Of a stretch of 35,303 bases of DNA, positions 8,289 to 16,621 are shown in pieces. Where the stretch lies: contig JAJZXB010000014.1 in the NCBI GenBank assembly GCA_021846395.1, positions 1 to 35,303 of the forward strand, read 5' to 3'. Under the pieces are notes generated by a model. The model was not told where the DNA came from and searched no databases. It saw only the letters and a program-made list of their open reading frames with translations. Position numbers and translations under genes: made by a program. Position 1 is the stretch's first letter, and each line of letters begins with the position of its first letter. The DNA comes from Thermoplasmata archaeon. GTDB lineage: Archaea > Thermoplasmatota > Thermoplasmata > Thermoplasmatales > Thermoplasmataceae.

Positions 8289-9415
8289 TTTACACCAAAT
8301 AAATTTTTGCCTTTTGATTTGAGAGTTGATCTGTATTTGTGCAGTACTGCACTTAATAAAGCCATGATTATGCCTGCAATTAAAAGTATGCTGTAAATGA
8401 ATACTGCGGAAAATGGAATAAAGCCTATTATGAATCTAATATAATTTATCATACCGTACGAAATGAGTATCAGTGCGAGAGAGAATGAAATACCGTACCA
8501 TATCTTGGATATGCTGTGATTTTTAAATATGAAAAATTCTTCGAAGGCATCGAATAATGCTTTTGATAAATATGATGCATAGACAAACCAGACAAAAATT
8601 GTCAGAAATACGAGAATTTTATTTAAAATAGGGGATGTTTTAATGGTTATTTCGTAAGTATATGTAATTCCTATTACAATAATAAAAAAGGAAACAACGT
8701 AGGAAAGAAGTGATATTTTTGTTTCCTGTGAATACTCCTTTAAACCAACAAGCAGGGTAACAGTTTTATTTTTAATATCTGAACCCTTGCCGATAAAATA
8801 TGTTCCTATGACAATTGTAACAAGCATTATGGCACCAGAAGATGGAATAATTGCATACGATCGTGAAATTACTATGGAATACACCGTGAAAATCAGCAAT
8901 GACATTCCATAACTGAGGAGAAGAAGTCCAACAGGAATGGTAAACTTTCGTGCAATTTTTTTATCCTGGAATGCCTTGACAATGTAGTAATACATCGACT
9001 CTATGTTTTCATTATGCCTTACAAGTATGTGCTTGATATACCTTATTTTTATTCTTGAGGCAATTATGGGCGTAATATAATCATCTTCTGCACCGTCAGA
9101 TATGAGAATTAAATTATCATAATGATCCATAGATAATATTTCATCAAGCTGCAGGCTCAATTTTTCGTCAGATTTTTCACCGACATTATCATCTCCCGTT
9201 ATCAGGGCAATTTCAACATTTTCGTTTTTTTTCTTCAATTCATTATAGTGTTTTAAAGCACCAAATAAAGCGTTGGAATCAGAATCCTCTGGATCACTCG
9301 CTATTAATTTGCTTGCAGTGTTATAACACTGAGTGTATCCTATAACCGGTCCGGTAATCCCGACCTTAATACCGAAGTCGTTATCCCTGTCTATATTTAA
9401 AATCAAGGTTTTCAT
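8285..9415 (-). CDS. DUF373-family membrane protein
   Basis: A 376-residue protein of the archaeal DUF373 family. The soluble N-terminal domain (about 1-150) starts with LILNIDRDNDFG and continues with NALFGALKHYNEL, VEIALITGDDNVGEKSDEKL and ILISDGAEDDYI; these acidic loops look like a nucleotide- or metal-binding fold. The rest holds about six to eight membrane spans and ends in a basic tail. The biochemical role of the family is not established. It is the first gene of a two-gene unit with mptE, overlapping it by 4 nt. Confidence 0.85.
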   Translation of the reverse strand: MKTLILNIDRDNDFGIKVGITGPVIGYTQCYNTASKLIASDPEDSDSNALFGALKHYNELKKKNENVEIALITGDDNVGEKSDEKLSLQLDEILSMDHYDNLILISDGAEDDYITPIIASRIKIRYIKHILVRHNENIESMYYYIVKAFQDKKIARKFTIPVGLLLLSYGMSLLIFTVYSIVISRSYAIIPSSGAIMLVTIVIGTYFIGKGSDIKNKTVTLLVGLKEYSQETKISLLSYVVSFFIIVIGITYTYEITIKTSPILNKILVFLTIFVWFVYASYLSKALFDAFEEFFIFKNHSISKIWYGISFSLALILISYGMINYIRFIIGFIPFSAVFIYSILLIAGIIMALLSAVLHKYRSTLKSKGKNLFGVK

Positions 9416-9475
9416 GTTATAATATAATAAATATATGAGAGTATTTAAATATTTATTTGTGAAGAAACATAGAAA

Positions 9476-9691
9476 TTATTTAAAAATGTAATATCCCGCA
9501 CTCTTTTGTCTTGCAACTCTCTTAACATATTTTTTATCCATCAACTCCTGAAGAGCTGCATTGATCATGGATTTTCCAAGGCCTGCTGCCTTCATAATAT
9601 CGTCTGACGTTTTAAGTTTATTATCCGAAATAGCACCCAGTTTTTTCATTGCCTCGTATACTTTCTGAGCGTTGTTAGATAAATTGTCCAT
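9476..9691 (-). CDS. Small winged-helix DNA-binding protein
   Basis: A 71-residue protein with a compact winged-helix pattern: helix 1 (NNAQKVYEAMKKLG), a helix-turn-helix (TSDDIMKAAGLGKSMINAALQELMDK) and a wing (VKRVARQKSAGYYIF). No other domain is present. It probably binds DNA as a small regulator or chromatin-associated factor, but the target is unknown. A T/A-rich, TATA-like stretch (TATATAAATA) lies about 30 nt upstream. Confidence 0.8.
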   Translation of the reverse strand: MDNLSNNAQKVYEAMKKLGAISDNKLKTSDDIMKAAGLGKSMINAALQELMDKKYVKRVARQKSAGYYIFK

Positions 9692-10076
9692 AGCTACCTG
9701 ACAGATATATTTATGATAAATATATAAATATTTTTATATAGATTATTTATATCTGCAAATTATTTTAATATATGGGAAAAAATTCTTTTCTGAAAGGTAG
9801 AGTATGAAAGCCAAAATTTACGGTCATTAAAAAATAATAGTTTGCCAATCAACAGCGGGAATGGAAGATGGATAGCAACATTCTGGCTCAATGCGTGCTG
9901 GTGCCTGTAAAGTCAAGGGGTTGAACGGGGAAGGCAAAGTAACCCCACCCGAGAAGAATTCATACCTGTTGTGGGTTTTGATAGTAACCTTAGAAGCAGG
10001 AATCCAGATGGAGAAGGAAGTCATAGCTGTGCCTTATTTAATAAAGCATTTATAACATCACATAATATTAGGTAAT
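9692..10076 (+). other. Decayed intergenic stretch with a 54-codon frame, possibly a TnpB tail
   Basis: This 385-bp gap is richer in G+C between about 9850 and 10030 than neighbouring spacers, as if it came from a gene. A plus-strand frame of 54 codons (9891-10055) reads GACKVKGLNGEGKVTPPEKN and later TLEAGIQ. The spacing of these segments faintly resembles the C-terminal tail of IS200/IS605 OrfB (TnpB) proteins. A stop codon 18 nt before its first ATG cuts it from anything upstream. No catalytic domain, zinc ribbon or intact start is present. An unrecognised noncoding RNA is an alternative. Confidence 0.25.
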
Positions 10077-10823
10077 ATGCTTAATTTCTATATGCTTATA
10101 TCTGGAAGCAAGGGCAATTCAACCATTATATGGGATGAAAATGATATCATAATGATTGATGCAGGGATAAGTGTCAGAAGATTTCAAGAAAAGACTGAAA
10201 AATTTGATTTTAATGGCAGGGAAAAATCATTATTTATCAGCCATGAACATTCAGACCACTCTTCAGGAGCAAAGTCAATCCAAAAAAAATTAAAGATGGA
10301 TGTTTATTCCAGAAAAAATACGCTTGAAAAACTCAATTTAGAGGGGTATTCCGTAAATGACAGTGTAGCTATTGGAAATTTTGAAATAGTTCCTGTGAGC
10401 GTAAGCCATGATGCTGTTGATCCGGTTGCATACGTGATTAAAAATCGAGGGATAAAAATATCCGTGGTTTCCGATCTTGGAATTGTTTCGGATGATTTGC
10501 TATATTATATAAAAAACTCAGATATACTTGCACTTGAATCGAATTATGATGGTGAAATGCTCACTCATGGAAAATATCCTGAGCATTTAAAAAAGAGAAT
10601 ATTAAGCGAGTATGGGCATCTATCAAATGATCAGACATCGGAAGTCCTATCAGAAACAATAAATGAAAGTACAAATATTATATTAACGCATTTAAGCGAA
10701 AATAACAATACGCCTGATATAGCTTTTAATCATGTAAAATCCCATCTTGACAATAGAAACAGAAAATACAAGTCTATAGAATGTGCATCACAATATTATG
10801 GCAGTTCCACATACGAGTTTTAG
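10077..10823 (+). CDS. Metallo-beta-lactamase-fold hydrolase (YycJ/WalJ-like)
   Basis: A 248-residue hydrolase of the metallo-beta-lactamase superfamily. The metal-binding motif appears as FISHEHSDHSSG (HxHxDH type), with a further His in SVSHDA, an Asp in VVSDLG and a late His in ILTHLSENN. The start MLNFYMLISGSKGNST matches the YycJ-like group, whose members are predicted nucleases or phosphodiesterases. The substrate cannot be read from sequence. An AGGT site lies just before the ATG, and the FAD reductase gene follows 42 nt later. Confidence 0.88.
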   Translation: MLNFYMLISGSKGNSTIIWDENDIIMIDAGISVRRFQEKTEKFDFNGREKSLFISHEHSDHSSGAKSIQKKLKMDVYSRKNTLEKLNLEGYSVNDSVAIGNFEIVPVSVSHDAVDPVAYVIKNRGIKISVVSDLGIVSDDLLYYIKNSDILALESNYDGEMLTHGKYPEHLKKRILSEYGHLSNDQTSEVLSETINESTNIILTHLSENNNTPDIAFNHVKSHLDNRNRKYKSIECASQYYGSSTYEF

Positions 10824-10865
10824 TTTTAATACCAATATTTTTGTAGTTAGTATTTATTAACCGAT

Positions 10866-11861
10866 ATGGAAGAGTACGAAGTGATTATTATAGGAGCAGG
10901 CCCAACAGGGCTATTCGCAACATTTTTAGCAGGTTTAAGAGATATAAAAAGCCTGACACTTGAGGCTTTAGATTTCAGCGGAGGGCAAATCCCTGAATTA
11001 TATCCGGAAAAAACTGTATATGATGTACAGGGTATACCAAAAATAAATGCTATAGAATTAAGGGACAGAATGGAGGAACAGGCAAGAACCTTTGGCAATG
11101 AAATCCTATTCAGCTCGAAGGTAACCGATATTATTAGAAATGGTGAAGAGATTATTGTTGAGGTAAATGAATCAACGAGATATTCTACAAAGACCGTTCT
11201 TATATGCACGGGAATAGGCGATTTTACACCCAGAAAGATAGGATGCCCAGGCGAAAAGGAATATGTAGATAAGGGATTAAGCTACTCCGTGAAGGATATT
11301 GATAAATTCAGTGGGAAAATTGTTGCCATTGTTGGAGGCGGTGACACTGCAATAGACTATGCCAATGAACTTGCGGCAACTGCTGAAAAGGTATATGTTA
11401 TTCATCATAGTGCATCATTCAAGGCAGCGGAAAAAACACTGGCAAATGCGAGAAACAACAATAAGATAGAATTCTTAATGAATACATCCGTTTCAAAGGT
11501 TTCAGGAGATTTACAGGTTAAAAATATTAATTTATTAAATGTGCAGACAAATAAGGAAACAACATTAAAAATTGATAATATTGTTGTTGCAATAGGCCAT
11601 GTGGGCAAGGCAAACTTATTTAAATCGGTAAATATAGAAACATCTCCGAATGGCAGGAATATAATGGTAAATAATAATTTTGAAACCAATGTTCCAGGCA
11701 TATACGCAGTTGGAGATATTGCAGCAATAGCAGGAGAGCCCGCACATCCATTAATAGCTGTGGCTGGGGGAGATGCTTACAGGGCCATTAATATAATAAA
11801 AAAATATGTTGCCCCAACAGCTTCCTTATTTGGTGGGCATAGTTCCAACCTTAAAATATAA
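10866..11861 (+). CDS. Ferredoxin-NADP+ reductase, TrxR-like type
   Basis: A 331-residue flavoprotein of the thioredoxin-reductase fold. It has the FAD loop IIIGAGPTGL (residues 7-16), the FSGGQIPELYPEK segment, the pyridine-nucleotide loop VGGGDTAIDYANEL and the C-terminal FAD motif IYAVGDIA. The redox-active CxxC of true thioredoxin reductases is missing, which places it with ferredoxin-NADP reductases of the YumC kind. The basic HRR motif that binds the 2'-phosphate of NADPH is HHSASFKA here, so cofactor preference for NADPH is uncertain. Confidence 0.88.
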   Translation: MEEYEVIIIGAGPTGLFATFLAGLRDIKSLTLEALDFSGGQIPELYPEKTVYDVQGIPKINAIELRDRMEEQARTFGNEILFSSKVTDIIRNGEEIIVEVNESTRYSTKTVLICTGIGDFTPRKIGCPGEKEYVDKGLSYSVKDIDKFSGKIVAIVGGGDTAIDYANELAATAEKVYVIHHSASFKAAEKTLANARNNNKIEFLMNTSVSKVSGDLQVKNINLLNVQTNKETTLKIDNIVVAIGHVGKANLFKSVNIETSPNGRNIMVNNNFETNVPGIYAVGDIAAIAGEPAHPLIAVAGGDAYRAINIIKKYVAPTASLFGGHSSNLKI

Positions 11862-12307
11862 ATTTTATATTTTTATTCATACTGCTTGAGCTGCATAATA
11901 AGAGAAGTTTCCATATTGTATCCGGAATGGACAACACTTTAGGATCGAAATATATTTCCATTGCAAAAATTTACGGATTTATCAAAATAGCCACGCAAAT
12001 ATAAGATGAACCATTATGGCCCATCGGATTTTCATGTGGGTAAAATGCAATAGACGCCAAGGGAAAGATTGAATATTTCTCAATACAGATACTCATTCCC
12101 TGTAAAGTTTCCTTAAAGATGGTGCTATTTCACCCTGATAGTTTCATTGAAAGGGTTTCCATAATAATTTGAATTTAGGTACCCACACAAAAGGATGAAG
12201 AACCATAAATAATAAAATGATATATGGTACTGAGGAATGCAAAATTCTTAATGAAGCAAAATAATAACTCCTAATGTTAACAGCGGGAGTCCAGAAAAGG
12301 CGAGAAA
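11862..12307. other. 446-bp intergenic region, no intact gene
   Basis: No frame here has a recognisable product. One plus-strand frame reads short open blocks broken by stops (for example LLELHNKRSFHIVSGMDNTL at about 11882 and TAGVQKRRENG just before the dph2 start), which looks like a decayed gene rather than a regulator. Base composition is mixed and less AT-extreme than ordinary spacers nearby. No repeat, tRNA or hairpin was noted. The dph2 promoter must lie in the last 60 bp. Confidence 0.4.
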
Positions 12308-13309
12308 ATGGATAAGGAAGAAGTGTTAATTGAGTTAAAAAAAATAAATGCAAAAAAGATTTTACTGCAAATACCGGATGGTCTAAAGCCCGATGCATTT
12401 GACCTGTTCAATTATTTTTCTGGCCTATACAGTGTTATTATAAGTTCCACATCTTTTTATGGTGCCTGTGATATTGGGAATCAGGAAGTTTACGGGAAGG
12501 TTGATGCAATAGTGCAATTCGGGCATTCTGAAATACCAAATATAAAATATCCTATACCTGTATTTTTTATAGAATACTTTTATAAAAATATTGATCTGGA
12601 CGATTCCATTTTTGATATTCTTAAAAATGATAAAATAAAAAACGTGGGATTGCTGTCATCCGTGCAGTATTATAATGAGATGAACTATGTCAAAACAAAA
12701 CTTGAAAAGCTTGGTTTTAATGTTATTATTGGGAAAAATGATAAAAGATTGAAATATCCCGGCCAGGTGTTGGGCTGCAATTTCAGTTCCGCTCATTCAA
12801 TATCACTGTTTGTGGATGCATATTTACTTGTAAGCACAGGAATGTTCCACGGAATTGGGGCTCAGCTTTCATCAGATAAAAGTGTGTACATTCTTGACCT
12901 TAATGAGAAATCAGTCAATAACATCAAGGACAATACTGATAAATTCCTGAGGAAAAGATACGCAAAGATTGAAAGGGCCATGGATGCAAAAAAATTCTGC
13001 GTTGTAATGGATACAAAAATTGGGCAATACAGGAAAAAACTGGCTGAAAATATACATTCAAAAATTATTTCCATGGGAAAAGATGCAATACTGGTTACTA
13101 CTGATAACGCAAACCCGCTGGATTTTGAAAATTTTATGTGCGATGCTGTTGTTTTTACTGGATGCCCGAGGGTCTCCATAGATGATGAGGACAAATTCAA
13201 AATGCCGGTGCTCACTCCTGTGGAATTCAATATGCTTTTTGGCTTTAATAGAAATAAAAAATATGTGATGGATGAAATTGTTTCAGTGGATTATTCCCCG
13301 ATTAAATAA
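12308..13309 (+). CDS. dph2: Diphthamide synthase Dph2 (4Fe-4S radical enzyme)
   Basis: A 333-residue enzyme that transfers the 3-amino-3-carboxypropyl group of S-adenosylmethionine to a histidine of EF-2, the first step of diphthamide synthesis. Three widely spaced cysteines that hold the 4Fe-4S cluster in this family are visible: YGACDIG (Cys54), LGCNFSS (about 157) and FTGCPRVS (about 285). Its substrate, EF-2 with the modifiable His, is encoded at 21369-23567 in this window. The 3' end overlaps the converging methylthiotransferase gene by 19 nt. Confidence 0.95.
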   Translation: MDKEEVLIELKKINAKKILLQIPDGLKPDAFDLFNYFSGLYSVIISSTSFYGACDIGNQEVYGKVDAIVQFGHSEIPNIKYPIPVFFIEYFYKNIDLDDSIFDILKNDKIKNVGLLSSVQYYNEMNYVKTKLEKLGFNVIIGKNDKRLKYPGQVLGCNFSSAHSISLFVDAYLLVSTGMFHGIGAQLSSDKSVYILDLNEKSVNNIKDNTDKFLRKRYAKIERAMDAKKFCVVMDTKIGQYRKKLAENIHSKIISMGKDAILVTTDNANPLDFENFMCDAVVFTGCPRVSIDDEDKFKMPVLTPVEFNMLFGFNRNKKYVMDEIVSVDYSPIK

Positions 13310-14493
13310 TTATTCCCATGTGATGTTATCAGGCAGTTTACATTTTCATATATATCGTATTTGCCCTTCAATACCACTGGCCTATAATTATCATCCCTGC
13401 CAACACATGTACCATTTTTTCCTGTTTCGGTAATCATTACATCCTCAATTTTCCCAATGTATCCATCCAGTTTTTTATTCATGATGTCATTGTGCAATTC
13501 TATGAGAGAATTTGACCAGTTCTTCAATAGGTTTGAATTCAGGGGCTTTTTATTGAAATCCTTAGTATAGGGCCTTGGTGAGAATCTCGTTATATTTACT
13601 ATATCAGGTTTTAATTCTTCTATGAATTTATGTGTTTTTTCAAAACCTTCCGAACTATCGTTGTAATATCCAAGTATAATGTCTGTTGCAATTGACATGC
13701 CCATAAAATTATCCTTAAAGGCATTTAAAACGTTCATCGCTTCCCCGTATGTGTACTCTCTGTTCATGGCATCCAGAACGGCATTATCTGCACTCTGAAC
13801 TGGAAGATGAAGAAATTTATAGACCTTATTATTTTTATAAGAATTCAACAACTCTGAAAGGATATCATACGCATTCCTTGGTTCCATCATTCCAACCCGC
13901 AACCTGAATTCACTATCTATTGATGTTATTTTACTGATTAAATTGGCAAGGTCAGTCTGTATATCCTTTCCATAGGCGGCCGTATCCAGAGATGAAATCC
14001 TTATCTCTTTTATACTGTGGTCAAGTTGCATTTTTACTTGATTTACTATTTTCTCTACTGGCCTTGACAGAAGCCGACCCCGTGCTATATGGGAAATGCA
14101 GAAATTGCAGCTTCCAGTACAGCCCTGATTGATCGGTATGCCATCATGTATATCTGATTTTATCTCGATATCATCAAGATCGCCTGTATAGAAATTCCTA
14201 AATTCCTTTGGTTTTAAAACCTCTATATTTTCAGATTCAAGAGTGTTGCCATTGACTGTACTTAGGCAACCAAGTACCCTGACCTTATCTGATTTATTTG
14301 ACAGTTCTGAGATTCTTCTTACCATTTTATCTTCTGTATGTTTTATAACTACACAGGTACCTATAACGCTCAAATCTGCTTCTTCTGGTGTTTTCACCAG
14401 TACATTATTTTTATCCCTTAACATTTTATTTAAATAAAGTGAAGATTCTGATTTTTCTAATGTGCATCCATAGGATTCAAAATATATCTTCAT
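13291..14493 (-). CDS. tRNA t6A methylthiotransferase, MtaB/CDKAL1 type (radical SAM)
   Basis: A 400-residue enzyme of the MiaB/RimO/MtaB family, which adds a methylthio group to threonylcarbamoyladenosine-37 of tRNA. The N-terminal UPF0004 domain has cluster cysteines at 10, 47 and 76 (YFESYGC, IGTCVV, VLGCLS). The radical SAM motif is GCTGSCNFC (C-x3-C-x2-C at about 125-132). A C-terminal TRAM-like segment (about 340-400, beginning GYIGKIEDVMITE) binds tRNA. The archaeal/eukaryal MtaB subgroup is the best fit, though the exact substrate is assigned by family. Confidence 0.92.
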   Translation of the reverse strand: MKIYFESYGCTLEKSESSLYLNKMLRDKNNVLVKTPEEADLSVIGTCVVIKHTEDKMVRRISELSNKSDKVRVLGCLSTVNGNTLESENIEVLKPKEFRNFYTGDLDDIEIKSDIHDGIPINQGCTGSCNFCISHIARGRLLSRPVEKIVNQVKMQLDHSIKEIRISSLDTAAYGKDIQTDLANLISKITSIDSEFRLRVGMMEPRNAYDILSELLNSYKNNKVYKFLHLPVQSADNAVLDAMNREYTYGEAMNVLNAFKDNFMGMSIATDIILGYYNDSSEGFEKTHKFIEELKPDIVNITRFSPRPYTKDFNKKPLNSNLLKNWSNSLIELHNDIMNKKLDGYIGKIEDVMITETGKNGTCVGRDDNYRPVVLKGKYDIYENVNCLITSHGNNYLIGE

Positions 14494-14631
14494 ATTTTGT
14501 ATATTGCATATTAATTAATAATTATTATCCTGAAATGATGAATGTTATATTTTTACCGGAATTAGGTACTTTCCAATAATATTTTAAAATATTCTAAACT
14601 TTTTCATATGAAAATTATTCTGAAAAATTAT

Positions 14632-14645
14632 TAAATATTTTATAG
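14632..14645 (+). promoter_or_regulatory. TATA-like box before the molybdoenzyme gene
   Basis: The run AAATATTTTATA lies about 20-25 nt before the ATG at 14659, with no ribosome site between. This fits a leaderless transcript. The rest of the 165-bp spacer behind the divergent methylthiotransferase gene is AT-rich and holds nothing else I can name. Confidence 0.4.
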
Positions 14646-14658
14646 GCATAATAAAATA

Positions 14659-15270
14659 ATGGATAAAATACAGATAAAAAACCCAGGCCAGAGATATGTT
14701 GATAATTTTATTATATACGATGCCCTCGGTGGTCCATTAATAGATGAAAAGAAATGGCATTTAAGCATAACAGGGATGGTAAAAAACCCGAAAACATACA
14801 CATATAAAGAATTGGAGGACATGAAAAACATTGAATATATCTCAGATTTCAACTGTGTCACAAAATGGAGCATAAAGGATGCTATCTGGAAGGGGCCATC
14901 ATTAAAAAATCTGATTATGGACTCAGATCCAGATGAGAGTGCAGAATGGGTAATGTTCATATGTGCAGATAATTATGATACCCCTGTACAGATGGAAAAT
15001 GCACTTGAAGATAAAAGCATTCTTGCGCTGACAATAAATGGGGAAAAACTGAACCAAAAACAGGGATTTCCCGCAAGGCCATTCATACCAGAATTATATG
15101 GCTGGAAAAGTGCCAAATGGATAATGGAAATTAAATTGATGAAAGGCTACGTGGATGGATTCTGGGAGGCTTATGGTTATCACCAAAGAGGTTATGTTGA
15201 GGAGGAGGAAAGATTCAAGGGATCCTCATGGAAACATGTAAAGAGGAAATCTGAGATTTTAAAAAAATAA
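14659..15270 (+). CDS. Sulfite-oxidase-fold molybdopterin enzyme (YedY/MsrP-like)
   Basis: A 203-residue cytoplasmic protein with the sulfite oxidase/YedY molybdopterin-binding fold. The likely Mo ligand is the Cys in SDFNCVTKWS (about residue 73), and the family segments ITGMVKNPKTYTYKEL, LTINGEKLNQKQGFPARPF and ELYGWKSAKW follow in order. No Tat or Sec signal, heme domain or dimerisation domain is present, unlike exported MsrP or sulfite oxidase. The electron donor or acceptor and substrate are unknown. It ends 1 nt before the converging exonuclease gene. Confidence 0.9.
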   Translation: MDKIQIKNPGQRYVDNFIIYDALGGPLIDEKKWHLSITGMVKNPKTYTYKELEDMKNIEYISDFNCVTKWSIKDAIWKGPSLKNLIMDSDPDESAEWVMFICADNYDTPVQMENALEDKSILALTINGEKLNQKQGFPARPFIPELYGWKSAKWIMEIKLMKGYVDGFWEAYGYHQRGYVEEEERFKGSSWKHVKRKSEILKK

Positions 15271-15271
15271 A

Positions 15272-16027
15272 TTATTTCATAATCAATTCAAGGGGTGCAT
15301 GGTCTGAACCCTTTATATTTTCAAATATAATGGAATCCTCTATATTTTTTATTAATTTTTCTGAGGCAACAAAATAGTCTATTCTCCATCCTATATTCTT
15401 TTCTCTTGCATTGAATCTATATGACCACCATGAATAATGCCCTGGATCGCTATGGAAATATCTGTACGTATCAATATACCCATTATTCAGGAACTTTGTC
15501 ATGAAGTTTCTTTCCTCCCTGGTAAATCCTGCATTTTTTTCATTATCTTTAGGCCTTGCTATGTCAATTTCCTCATGTGCTACGTTGAAGTCCCCTGTTA
15601 TGATTATATTCTTTTTTTCATTGAGTTTATTTAAATATCTCAGCAATTCATCGTCAAATTTCAATTTATAATCCAGTCTTGTCAAACCATGCTGTGAATT
15701 TGGGAAATATGAATTAATTAAATAGAAATCATCGTATTCCAACGTTTGAATTCTTCCCTCAGAATCAAATTCCATATTTCCTATTCCTGTGGTATATTCC
15801 AATGGATCGCTTTTCACCATTGCCATTGTACCACTGTATCCCTTTTTTTCTGCGCTGTTAATAAATAATTTATAATTTAAATGATGAAATTCCTCTGGTA
15901 TACTGTTTTTATCAGCCTTTATTTCCTGAAATAGAAGCATATCAGGAGATTCTTTATTAATAAAATCAAGTATTCCGTTTTTTAAGGCAGCCCTTAAACC
16001 ATTGACATTCCACGATACTATTTTCAT
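15272..16027 (-). CDS. xth: Exodeoxyribonuclease III / AP endonuclease
   Basis: A 251-residue base-excision-repair nuclease of the ExoIII/APE1 family. Catalytic landmarks are in order: SWNVNGLRA (Asn), LLFQEIKADK (metal-binding Glu), NSYFPNSQHG (Tyr/Asn), ITGDFNVAHEEIDIARP (Asp-Asn) and KGSDHAPL (Asp-His). Length is normal for the family. It stands between the molybdoenzyme gene, which converges on it, and the accessory scar at 16.0-18.4 kb. The 190 bp upstream (16028-16219) hold its promoter and no recognisable gene. Confidence 0.97.
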   Translation of the reverse strand: MKIVSWNVNGLRAALKNGILDFINKESPDMLLFQEIKADKNSIPEEFHHLNYKLFINSAEKKGYSGTMAMVKSDPLEYTTGIGNMEFDSEGRIQTLEYDDFYLINSYFPNSQHGLTRLDYKLKFDDELLRYLNKLNEKKNIIITGDFNVAHEEIDIARPKDNEKNAGFTREERNFMTKFLNNGYIDTYRYFHSDPGHYSWWSYRFNAREKNIGWRIDYFVASEKLIKNIEDSIIFENIKGSDHAPLELIMK

Positions 16028-16219
16028 GGATGTTAAATAGATTTCTATATAAAAGATTATTTATAGCAAAACTGAAAATTATATCAGCAACTGAAAGAAC
16101 TGTCACATCGCTGAGACATAAATACGGTTTCTACTGTAACGAGAAAATCAACGCTCATTTAGAATGTCCACGCATCCTTTTCTGTTATTCTATTACGGGT
16201 ACCTTATTAATAGATTGCC

Positions 16220-16391
16220 AGGGCAATTTTTGATCTATATTTTAAAATTTACAATTTCAAATAAAAATAAAATATTTTATAAAATTATAATGAAGCGTAG
16301 TATTCTTCATTATATGGTTCAGGTTTAAGCCCTTTCCTTTCCCTTATCTTCGCAACCACGTTTGTCTGAAGTTCGTAAGGTACTCTCTGAT
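16220..16391 (-). repeat. 172-bp partial duplicate of the EF-2 gene 3' end
   Basis: Positions 16220-16391 align without gaps to 21304-21475, the last 35 codons of the EF-2 gene plus 65 bp of its downstream flank. I count three mismatches, all in codons and all synonymous (in codons for Asn, Ala and Val). The flank is identical. The copy has the same orientation as its source 5 kb away. Its upstream end is joined directly to a nucleotidyltransferase fragment, so it cannot give a working protein. Confidence 0.93.
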
Positions 16392-16612
16392 TCCGGCTTT
16401 TCCTTGAAATTTATGGCCGCATCACTGGAAAATTCAACAATTCCATATGGGCTTTTCATTTTTGTAATGAACATTGTCATTCCAAAACCCTTTCTTTTTG
16501 AGTATTCAATAAAATCCTTCATGTCTATATCAGATACTGTATCCCCATTTCTAAGGACTATGTCATCGTCTATATGGGAGGTATAATCCCTGATAAAGTT
16601 AATATTGTAAGC
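16392..16612 (-). pseudogene. Fragment of a sugar-phosphate nucleotidyltransferase gene
   Basis: On the minus strand one frame reads about 70 codons of the middle of a sugar nucleotidyltransferase (GT-A fold, glucose-1-phosphate thymidylyltransferase or mannose-1-phosphate guanylyltransferase type). The landmarks are ID-DDIVLRNGDTVSDID (the LVLNGD-type metal loop), MTMFITKMKSPYGIVEF and the terminal INFKEKP. The start of the gene and all of its C-terminal part are missing. The frame stops at a TGA before about 16612 and breaks at the EF-2 copy at 16391. It is a dead fragment. Confidence 0.8.
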
Positions 16613-16621
16613 TCAGTGGTT

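Noticed and set aside
12144-12398. 84-codon minus-strand frame over the dph2 start
   Set aside because: It overlaps the dph2 N terminus in antisense and shows no recognisable domain.
16030-16233. 67-codon plus-strand frame behind exonuclease III
   Set aside because: No family resemblance or ribosome site, and it runs into the EF-2 duplicate; likely chance or a decayed piece.
16325-16522. 65-codon minus-strand frame read as a small gene
   Set aside because: It is an accidental fusion of the nucleotidyltransferase fragment with the EF-2 copy out of frame.
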